DNA of 6,452 bases, from positions 1-6,452 of the forward strand of contig CAITAM010000458.1 of NCBI GenBank assembly GCA_903890265.1, in the 5' to 3' direction. The notes under the pieces were generated by a model. That model had not been told where the DNA came from, did no database searches, and saw nothing but the letters and a program-made list of their open reading frames with translations. Origin of the DNA: an uncultured Pseudomonadota bacterium. Lineage in GTDB: Bacteria; Pseudomonadota; Gammaproteobacteria; Steroidobacterales; Steroidobacteraceae. Positions within the stretch are counted from its first letter, which is position 1. The number at the start of each line of letters is the position of its first letter. This document shows positions 1 through 5,054 of the stretch, piece by piece. Made by a program: the position numbers and the translations under genes.

Positions 1-129
1 CAGGATCGCGTCCGCGACGATCATCTCGGTATAGAGCAGCGCGTGCGGCGACCAGAGCCGGTGGTAGACGCGGCAATGCCGGTCCGTCCAGTCCATCATC
101 GGCGCGACGGATAATCGACGATCTAGCAC
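1..129 (-). CDS. dusA: tRNA-dihydrouridine synthase A, N-terminal fragment (43 codons)
   Basis: DusA is an FMN-dependent, NADPH-using cytoplasmic enzyme that reduces uridines in the D-loop of tRNA (U20/U20a in the E. coli enzyme). Only the N-terminus is in the window. It reads VLDRRLSVAPMMDWTDRHCR, followed by a segment containing SPHALLYTEM. The SVAPMxDWTDRHCR and LLYTEM strings are hallmarks of the DusA branch and form the first FMN-barrel strand. The start is placed at GTG (129-127) because GAGG at 139-136 sits six bases upstream. The ATG codons further in belong to the conserved APMMDW motif and are too late. An in-frame TTG at 210-208 would give a longer variable leader, and DusA leaders do vary, so the exact start is uncertain. 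The gene lies 77 bases after the toxin gene stop, same strand, and continues past the left edge. Confidence 0.92.
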   Translation of the reverse strand, partial: MLDRRLSVAPMMDWTDRHCRVYHRLWSPHALLYTEMIVADAIL

Positions 130-182
130 CAGGGACCTCGCGGCGGCTGCGGTCGGTTCGTCGGCGACGGCGGCCGAGGCGG

Positions 183-210
183 GTAATCTAACCGCACGGC
201 GTGCCGTCAA
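183..210 (-). promoter_or_regulatory. candidate sigma-70 promoter for dusA
   Basis: On the minus strand, TTGACG (210-205) matches five of six bases of the -35 consensus. It is followed after 16 bases by GATTAC (188-183), a weak -10 with three matches. An alternative -10, TAGATT (190-185), matches better but leaves a spacer of only 14. This is one of the few AT-containing spots in a very GC-rich stretch, and it would give dusA a leader of about 45-50 bases. The -35 overlaps the toxin stop codon. Read-through from the toxin-antitoxin operon is an equally good explanation for dusA expression. Confidence 0.3.
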
Positions 211-698
211 CCAACGCCGAGTGGCAGGTACAGCTGCCGCACCTCGCCAGCGCAGAGCCGAAAGCCGTATTTTCGGTAGAACCGCTCGGCGGTAGCGTCT
301 TTCGCCTCGACCACGAGCGCACAGACGCCCAGCGCGCCGCGCGCGGCGAGCACCCGCCGCACGGCATTCTGCAGCAGCAGTTCGCCAAAACCCCGCTGAC
401 GCGCCGCGAGCGATACCGCGAGCCGCCCGATCCGCACCGCCGGCACGGGGTAGGCCGGCAGGCCTTTGCGATCGGCCTGCGCGAGATTCTCGAGCGCGAG
501 CGCCGCGGCACTCAGCGCGTAGAAGCCGAGCACCCGCGCCGGCTCGTCGGACTCGACGAGGACGAACGTCGTCGCAATACCCTTCAGCCGATGCTGTGTC
601 GCCAGACTTCGCAGGTACCGGTTCAGCGCCTCATTGCCGCAGTCGAAACCGGCGCGGTCATGCAGGCGTCCGTTGAGTTCAACAATGCCGAGGGCCAT
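207..698 (-). CDS. GNAT-family acetyltransferase toxin (TacT/AtaT-like)
   Basis: This 163-residue single-domain GNAT protein resembles the type II toxins TacT, AtaT and KacT, which use acetyl-CoA to acetylate the amino group of charged tRNAs and so block translation. Family marks: the N-terminal FDCGNEALNRYL block (residues 18-29); the VLGFYALS strand (56-63); the acetyl-CoA loop R-Q-R-G-F-G at 100-105 after the GRLAVSL strand (91-97); and a C-terminal RFYRKYGF, where Tyr141 matches the catalytic Tyr of TacT. The length is typical for the group. The gene follows the DUF1778 antitoxin gene after 15 bases, the usual antitoxin-first order, so the two are probably co-transcribed. No clear ribosome-binding site precedes ATG 698, which suggests translational coupling or weak initiation. 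No truncation or missing active-site residue is seen. The family is near certain; which charged tRNA it targets cannot be read from the sequence. Confidence 0.88.
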   Translation of the reverse strand: MALGIVELNGRLHDRAGFDCGNEALNRYLRSLATQHRLKGIATTFVLVESDEPARVLGFYALSAAALALENLAQADRKGLPAYPVPAVRIGRLAVSLAARQRGFGELLLQNAVRRVLAARGALGVCALVVEAKDATAERFYRKYGFRLCAGEVRQLYLPLGVG

Positions 699-713
699 CG
701 GAACGTGCCGGCG

Positions 714-980
714 TCAGATGCCGAGCGAAGCACCCTTCGCGAGGGCCCGGCGCAGGGCCGCATTCGGCTTGAACGGCTTGGACAACGTCGCAAGAAAATG
801 CTCCGTCTCCTCGGCGGACAGCGTCACCAGCGCCTGCGCGGCCACGGTCCGCTCCGCTTCACGGAGCACAGCCGCACGAACAAAGGTGGCGAGCGGCAGG
901 CCGGCGAGTGCCGCCGCGCGATCGATGCGCTCCCGGTCTCGCGCGGACAGACGCAGGTCGAGTCGGGCGCTGGCAGCCAT
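714..980 (-). CDS. DUF1778 ribbon-helix-helix antitoxin
   Basis: This 88-residue protein has the DUF1778 (TacA/AtaR/KacA-like) layout. A beta strand RLDLRLS (6-12) is followed by helix RDRERIDRAAALAG (14-27), a turn, and a second helix PLATFVRAAVLREAER (29-44), together the DNA-binding ribbon-helix-helix fold. A C-terminal tail, SAEETEHFLATLSKPFKPN (55-73), has the family pattern that in known complexes wraps around the GNAT toxin and blocks it. Such antitoxins dimerise, neutralise the toxin and, with it, repress their own promoter. ATG 980 is chosen because it gives the family's normal length. The in-frame extension back to TTG 1040 would run through the promoter and inverted repeat. A weak GGA lies seven bases before ATG 980. 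The gene is first in the two-gene operon, and the perfect inverted repeat about 25 bases upstream is its likely binding site. Confidence 0.88.
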   Translation of the reverse strand: MAASARLDLRLSARDRERIDRAAALAGLPLATFVRAAVLREAERTVAAQALVTLSAEETEHFLATLSKPFKPNAALRRALAKGASLGI

Positions 981-1004
981 GGGAGGATCCGTCGAGTCCG
1001 CGGT

Positions 1005-1023
1005 GTACGGTAAGATACCGTAC
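1005..1023. promoter_or_regulatory. perfect inverted repeat, likely antitoxin operator
   Basis: GTACGGTA (1005-1012), spacer AGA and TACCGTAC (1016-1023) form a perfect 8-3-8 inverted repeat. It lies between 25 and 43 bases upstream of the antitoxin ATG and overlaps the candidate -10 (1017-1012). Ribbon-helix-helix antitoxins bind such short dyads as dimers or tetramers. Position and symmetry fit repression of the toxin-antitoxin promoter, with conditional cooperativity possible. That this protein binds here is inference. As RNA it would form a small hairpin, but it probably straddles the transcription start. Confidence 0.55.
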
Positions 1024-1040
1024 TTTCCTGGTGCCGACAA
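1012..1040 (-). promoter_or_regulatory. candidate promoter of the toxin-antitoxin operon
   Basis: On the minus strand, TTGTCG (1040-1035, four of six matches to the -35) is separated by exactly 17 bases from TATCTT (1017-1012, four of six matches to the -10). Transcription would start near 1004-1006, giving a 5' leader of about 25 bases before ATG 980. The -10 lies within the perfect inverted repeat, so bound antitoxin would block RNA polymerase. The -35 falls in the loop side of a hairpin at 1051-1031. Confidence 0.45.
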
Positions 1041-1051
1041 ACGTCGGGCAC
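1031..1051 (-). terminator. hairpin after the GGDEF-EAL gene, possible weak terminator
   Basis: Read on the minus strand, GTGCC then GAC pairs with GTC then GGCAC around a four-base loop, with one bulged base: an eight-pair stem beginning 17 bases after the stop codon of the c-di-GMP gene. The bases that follow (CAGGAAAG) hold no T run, so it is not a classical intrinsic terminator. It may protect the transcript end or pause polymerase. It shares bases with the -35 of the toxin-antitoxin promoter. Confidence 0.25.
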
Positions 1052-1067
1052 CGGTCCGCGCGCGTGC

Positions 1068-4000
1068 TCAGTGCGGGTGCGGGAAGTCGGCGATAGGTCG
1101 CGGTTCGTCCAGATGGTGGCCCTGCGCGTAGTCGACGCCGAGCTCGCCGAGGATCGCGAGCACCTCGGCACTCTCGACCCGCTCGGCAATGGTCTTGAGC
1201 TTCATCGAGCGCGCCACCTGGCAGATCGCCTCGACCAGCGAGCGGTCGACCGCGTCCGAGCGCACCGTCTCGATGAACTGGCCGTCGATCTTGAGGTAGT
1301 CGACCGGCAGGCTCTTGAGGTAGGCAAGCGACGAGAAGCCGGAGCCGAAGTCGTCGAGCGCGAACTGCACGCCGCGACCCTTGAGCTCGCGCATGAAGTA
1401 CACCACCCGTGACAGGTTGGCGATCGCGGCGGTTTCCGTGATCTCAAAGCACAGCGAGCCGGGGGCGATCTCGACCTCGGCCAGTTCCTCGACCAGGAAA
1501 TCGAGGAAGGCCTCGTCGCTTAGCGTGGTACCGGACAGGTTGATGGCGAGCGCGTACTCCCCGCCCGGCGCCTTGTGCCGCATCAGGCCTTCGATCGCCT
1601 GGCGCACCACCCAGCGGTCGATGGCGGGCATCACGCTGTAGCGCTCCGCGGCCGGAATGAACTCGAGCGGCCGGATCACTGCACCGGATTCGCTGCGCAT
1701 GCGCAGCAAGAGCTCGTAGCGCGGCAGCGGATCCTGGTTGCGGCCGATCGGCACGATCGGCTGGAAGTAGATCTCGAGCCGCTCCTCCTCGAGCGCCCGC
1801 GTCAGGCGCGACACCCACTGCATCTCGCGCTGCGGTGCCGGAATGCTGGACGCGTCGTAGAGCTGGACCCGGTTGCGGCCCATGTCCTTCGCCGCGTAGC
1901 AGGCGACGTCGACGGCGCTCAGGACCTCGGCGGCACTGCCCGTGTCGGCACCGATCGCGACGACGCCGATGGAGGCGCCGAGCTGCATCGGCTCCGCGCC
2001 GTGCTGGAAGCGGAAATCCCGGATCGCGACCCGCATCGCCTCGGCCACCCGCATCGCCTGCTCGACGCTGCAATCGTGCAGCAGGAGACCGAATTCGTCG
2101 CCACCGAGTCGCGCCAGCGTGTCGCTCGCGCGGATGCGCGCCTGCAACAGCGCCGTGATCTGCTTCAGCAGCTGATCGCCGGCCGGGTGGCCGCAGGTGT
2201 CGTTGATGACCTTGAACTGGTCGAGATCGACGTAGATCAGCGCGCGGCTCGCCTCGCGGCTCATCCGCGCGCCCTCGACCGCGGCCTGCAGCCGGCGCTC
2301 GAACTCGCGCCGGTTGATGAGCCCGGTGAGCGCGTCATGGGTCGCCTGGTAGGAGAGCGCGCGACCGAGACGCCGCTCGCGGCTGACGTCGCGGAACACG
2401 ATGACCGCACCGACGATCCGGCCCTCGCGGTCGCGCATCGGCGCGGCCGAGTGCTGGATCGGCAGCTCCGTGCCCCGCCGGTCGATCAGTGCCGCGTGAT
2501 CGCCGCCGGACACGAGGCACTCGTCCTTCAGGCAGCGGGCAAAGAGGTTCTCGGCGGTCTCGCGCGTGCCCTCGTGGATCACCCGCAGCACCGCGCCGAG
2601 CGGCTGGCCGGCGGCCCGCTCCTGGCTCCAGCCGGTGAGCGTCTCGGCCACCGGGTTCAGGTAATCGATACGGCCGCGGGCGTCGGTCGTGATGACGGCG
2701 TCACCGATCGACTGCAGCGTCACCTCGGCGCGTTCCTTCTGTTCCTTCAGTTCCCGCTCGGCGAGCTTCGCCTCGGTGACGTCGGTCAGGGTTCCCTCGT
2801 AGCGGACCCGCCCGCTCAACGGGTCGATCAGCCGGCGCGCGTTCTCGCGCACCGTGATCACGCGCCCGTCGGCACGCCGCAGGTCGTACTCGGCATTGCG
2901 CAGCTCGCCCTCGGACTCGAGCCGCGCGAGGTTGGCGGCGCGCCGGGCGGCATCGACGTAGAAGGTGACGGTCTCGCGCTCGAGCAGGGCTTCGGGCCCC
3001 GGCAGGCCGAGCATGGTCACGAGCGCCGGGTTCGCGCCGGTGATGCGGTGCGCCTCGTCCGCCTGGTACACGCCCTCGACCACGTTCTCGAAGAGGCCGC
3101 GGTAGCGGCCCTCGCTGTCCTTGAGCGCCTCCTCGTCGCGGCGCTTCTCGATCACGAGCGCGGCGAGCTGCGCCATGCGGTTCATCAGCTCGAAATCGCG
3201 CACGGACGGCAGTCCGGCGACCGTGGTGTAGAGGGCGAGCGTGCCGAGCACCGCACCGGCCTTGCCCTGCACCGGCGTCGACCAGGCCGAGCGCAGCTCG
3301 AGTCCCGCCACGACCGAGCGGCGCAGGGTCCAGAACGGGTCCTTGGTCATGTCCGCGACAATGACCTGCCGGCCAAGGTAAACGGCGGCGGCGCACGAGC
3401 CGTCGCCGATACCGGGCGGGACGTCGTCGAGCGCCACGCACAGCGGCCGCGGCACGCGCGCGCCGGTCGCGAAGTGCAGGCGCTGCGCCCGCGAATCGTA
3501 GAGGTAGATGGCCGACGCCGCGCCCGGGCGCACGCTGTCGACGAGCCCGGTGATGGTCGCGAGCGCCTCGGTGAGCGGCACGCCCGCGATCAGGCCCTCG
3601 AAGACGCGCCGTTCGGCGGCCTGGACGATCTCCAGCGCCTTGCGATCGCTGATGTCGGTGATCGAGGCGCGCACGAGGTTGCGACCGGCGGTCGGCAGCC
3701 GCACGAGCCGCACCTCGCAGGGCAGCTCGCGCCGGTGCGAGTCGCAGTGCGTCCACTCGAAGGTGGTGGGGGTACCGGTGAGCGCCCGCAGGAGGTAGCC
3801 GCGATCGGCCCAGCGGCGCGCCTCGTCCTTGCCCTGCTGCGGCGGACTGACGCCGTCCTCGCCCGCCGACAGCAGCTGGCGGCGCGAGGCGCGGAAGAAT
3901 TTCTCGGCATTCTTGTTGCAGTCGACGAAGCAGCCGGTGTCGGTATCCAGCACGACAATCGCTTCCGGTGCGTTCTCGACGAGCAGCCGATAGCGGGCCT

Positions 4001-4655
4001 CGGAGTCGCGCGTCGCCGCTTCCGCGTGGTGCCGCTCGGTCACGTCCCGGATGACGACGACGTAGCCTTTCTGCTGGCCGTCGACCCGCTGCGAGACCGC
4101 CAGCTCCGCCTGGAAGTAGGTCGCGTGCTTGGTGCAGCCCGTGGTCGCGTGCGCCGCGAGATCGACGTGCGTGTCGTCGGCGCGGGTCGCGAGCCGGCTC
4201 AGGCGCTCGGCGAGGCGTGCCTCGTCCTTGACCAGCGCCGGCAGCAGCAGCGTCAGCGGCAGGCCCTCGACCTCGGCCTGGCTGTAGCCGAACAGCCGCT
4301 CGCCGGTGAGGTTGAAACTGGTGATCTGGCCGTGCTCGTCGACGGTCAGGATCACGTCCTTGACGTGATTGAGGATCGCCTCGAGTTCGGACGCCGACTG
4401 CGCGCGCACCTCGCGCGACAGCTGCTCGGCTTCGTCCGACATGAGGCGCATCGACTGCACGACCGCGCGCCGTTCCTGGTCGAGTTCGTCAAAGTAGGCC
4501 GACAGGGACGCGAGCAGCGCCGCGACGTCGAGCCCCGCCTCGCCGCTCGCGCCGTCGACGATTTTCGCCAGCGTCGCGTTCAGCGTCAGCGGCGGCACCG
4601 GACCCGGTTCGGTCCGCCCGGTCATCGCCGTGCGCTGCGAGCTGCCCACTGCCAT
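1068..4655 (-). CDS. PAS-PAS-GAF-PAS-PAS-GGDEF-EAL cyclic-di-GMP enzyme
   Basis: This 1195-residue protein has no membrane segment or signal peptide, so it is probably a cytoplasmic sensor controlling c-di-GMP. Approximate order: coiled coil 45-95; PAS1 90-207; PAS2 217-340; GAF 350-505; PAS3 512-630; linker helix; PAS4 643-757; GGDEF 765-935; EAL 948-1185. The diguanylate cyclase half keeps GGDEF (851-855), LDQFKVIND (811-819) and an inhibitory I-site RASD (842-845) five residues upstream. The phosphodiesterase half keeps all eight expected residues: Glu981 (as ELL, not EAL), Asn1039, Glu1071, Asp1101-Asp1102, Lys1122, Glu1158 and Gln1178, plus loop-6 Glu1074. Both activities are therefore plausible; which one dominates, and what the PAS and GAF domains sense, is not visible. 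The start is ATG 4655 because AAGGA lies six bases upstream; ATG 4661 abuts that site. The long open extension to 5000 is low-complexity and not family-like. The gene stands alone, with 399 bases upstream and 87 downstream. Confidence 0.95.
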   Translation of the reverse strand: MAVGSSQRTAMTGRTEPGPVPPLTLNATLAKIVDGASGEAGLDVAALLASLSAYFDELDQERRAVVQSMRLMSDEAEQLSREVRAQSASELEAILNHVKDVILTVDEHGQITSFNLTGERLFGYSQAEVEGLPLTLLLPALVKDEARLAERLSRLATRADDTHVDLAAHATTGCTKHATYFQAELAVSQRVDGQQKGYVVVIRDVTERHHAEAATRDSEARYRLLVENAPEAIVVLDTDTGCFVDCNKNAEKFFRASRRQLLSAGEDGVSPPQQGKDEARRWADRGYLLRALTGTPTTFEWTHCDSHRRELPCEVRLVRLPTAGRNLVRASITDISDRKALEIVQAAERRVFEGLIAGVPLTEALATITGLVDSVRPGAASAIYLYDSRAQRLHFATGARVPRPLCVALDDVPPGIGDGSCAAAVYLGRQVIVADMTKDPFWTLRRSVVAGLELRSAWSTPVQGKAGAVLGTLALYTTVAGLPSVRDFELMNRMAQLAALVIEKRRDEEALKDSEGRYRGLFENVVEGVYQADEAHRITGANPALVTMLGLPGPEALLERETVTFYVDAARRAANLARLESEGELRNAEYDLRRADGRVITVRENARRLIDPLSGRVRYEGTLTDVTEAKLAERELKEQKERAEVTLQSIGDAVITTDARGRIDYLNPVAETLTGWSQERAAGQPLGAVLRVIHEGTRETAENLFARCLKDECLVSGGDHAALIDRRGTELPIQHSAAPMRDREGRIVGAVIVFRDVSRERRLGRALSYQATHDALTGLINRREFERRLQAAVEGARMSREASRALIYVDLDQFKVINDTCGHPAGDQLLKQITALLQARIRASDTLARLGGDEFGLLLHDCSVEQAMRVAEAMRVAIRDFRFQHGAEPMQLGASIGVVAIGADTGSAAEVLSAVDVACYAAKDMGRNRVQLYDASSIPAPQREMQWVSRLTRALEEERLEIYFQPIVPIGRNQDPLPRYELLLRMRSESGAVIRPLEFIPAAERYSVMPAIDRWVVRQAIEGLMRHKAPGGEYALAINLSGTTLSDEAFLDFLVEELAEVEIAPGSLCFEITETAAIANLSRVVYFMRELKGRGVQFALDDFGSGFSSLAYLKSLPVDYLKIDGQFIETVRSDAVDRSLVEAICQVARSMKLKTIAERVESAEVLAILGELGVDYAQGHHLDEPRPIADFPHPH

Positions 4656-4661
4656 CGCCAT

Positions 4662-4666
4662 TCCTT
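4662..4666 (-). promoter_or_regulatory. ribosome-binding site deciding the GGDEF-EAL start
   Basis: AAGGA on the minus strand (4666-4662) lies six bases before ATG 4655 and directly against ATG 4661. The spacing favours 4655, giving a protein that begins MAVGSSQ. Confidence 0.7.
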
Positions 4667-4957
4667 GAAGAACCGGCCGGACGCGGCCGACGGGGTGAAG
4701 GGGACATGGTAGGCAGTGCGGCCAAGCCCCTGCGTGAGGCACGTCACTAATTGGCCGGTCGTCACCCTCGCGCACTCGGCGCCGCGGCCTGCCGCCCGCC
4801 ACCGGCCGGGCCTTACGGGCCCCTGGAACCGTTCGTCCAGACAACGGCACAGGGCACGCCGGGTGGGGTTGATCGGGCGTCGCCGTCCGTGCCCCGTCCC
4901 GCCCCGACGTCACCGGCCGGGGTCCGGCGTCAGCGGGCACGGGGCGCCACAAACCGG

Positions 4958-5017
4958 TGCGCCCGCACTCGCTGCGCCCGGACGCGGTGTGCCCGGACAC
5001 GGTGTGCCCGGACGGGG
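4958..5017. repeat. 15-base tandem repeat, four copies
   Basis: There are four head-to-tail 15-base units at 4958-4972, 4973-4987, 4988-5002 and 5003-5017. The middle ones are TGCGCCCGGACGCGG and TGTGCCCGGACACGG; the first copy is the most diverged. Unit three contains an imperfect dyad, GTGCCCGGACAC (4989-5000), with one mismatched pair. The array lies just past the hairpin downstream of typA. Because the unit is a multiple of three, it keeps frames open on both strands and gives a false repetitive peptide (CARTR) on the plus strand. Function is unknown: slipped-strand duplication, transcript-end structure or protein-binding sites are all possible. Confidence 0.75.
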
Positions 5018-5019
5018 CG

Positions 5020-5046
5020 GGACCGGACGGCGCGGCCGCCCGGTCC
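5020..5046 (-). terminator. strong 12-pair hairpin after typA, probable transcript end
   Basis: The 27 bases form a nearly perfect hairpin beginning eight bases after the typA stop. It has twelve consecutive pairs, one of them G-U, around a three-base loop, and almost every pair is G-C. A T run is missing (CGCCCCGT follows), so classical intrinsic termination is doubtful. A U-less terminator, a Rho-dependent end or a 3' stabilising structure is possible. Confidence 0.45.
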
Positions 5047-5054
5047 GTGCCGCC

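Larger units (their letters stand above)
4667..5054. other. intergenic region between typA and the c-di-GMP gene
   Basis: This stretch of nearly 390 bases holds no gene I can support. Beside the typA stop are a strong hairpin and a 15-base tandem repeat, listed separately. Further on, CCGTGCCC (4887-4894) is the exact reverse complement of GGGCACGG (4935-4942); with the GC-rich bases between, it could fold into a large structure. Near the c-di-GMP gene the only AT-rich spot is around 4745-4752, next to a short dyad GTGA-N6-TCAC (4735-4748). The best -10-like hexamer, TACCAT (4711-4706), has no convincing -35, so I do not call a promoter. One may exist that depends on an activator or an alternative sigma factor. 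Open frames across the region are low-complexity and lack ribosome-binding sites. Confidence 0.6.

Noticed and set aside
201..1013. A 270-residue plus-strand open frame across the toxin-antitoxin genes.
   Set aside because: It is the antisense shadow of two genes with clear family matches; its translation is low-complexity and has no recognisable motif.
981..1040. A 20-residue longer antitoxin starting at TTG 1040.
   Set aside because: The extra codons coincide with the candidate promoter and perfect inverted repeat, and 88 residues is the normal family length.
1575..4712. A 1045-residue open frame on the plus strand.
   Set aside because: It is antisense to the well-recognised PAS-GGDEF-EAL gene. 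Its translation is Arg/Ala/Gly/His-rich with no family motif, a usual effect of GC-biased third codon positions.
4489..4725. A 78-residue minus-strand frame across the start of the c-di-GMP gene, possibly a leader peptide.
   Set aside because: It overlaps about 170 bases of the real gene in another frame, has no ribosome-binding site, and its sequence is Arg/Pro-rich without a motif.
4656..5000. A longer N-terminus for the c-di-GMP protein, adding about 115 residues.
   Set aside because: The extension is low-complexity, crosses the tandem repeat, and lacks a ribosome-binding site, whereas AAGGA sits six bases before ATG 4655.
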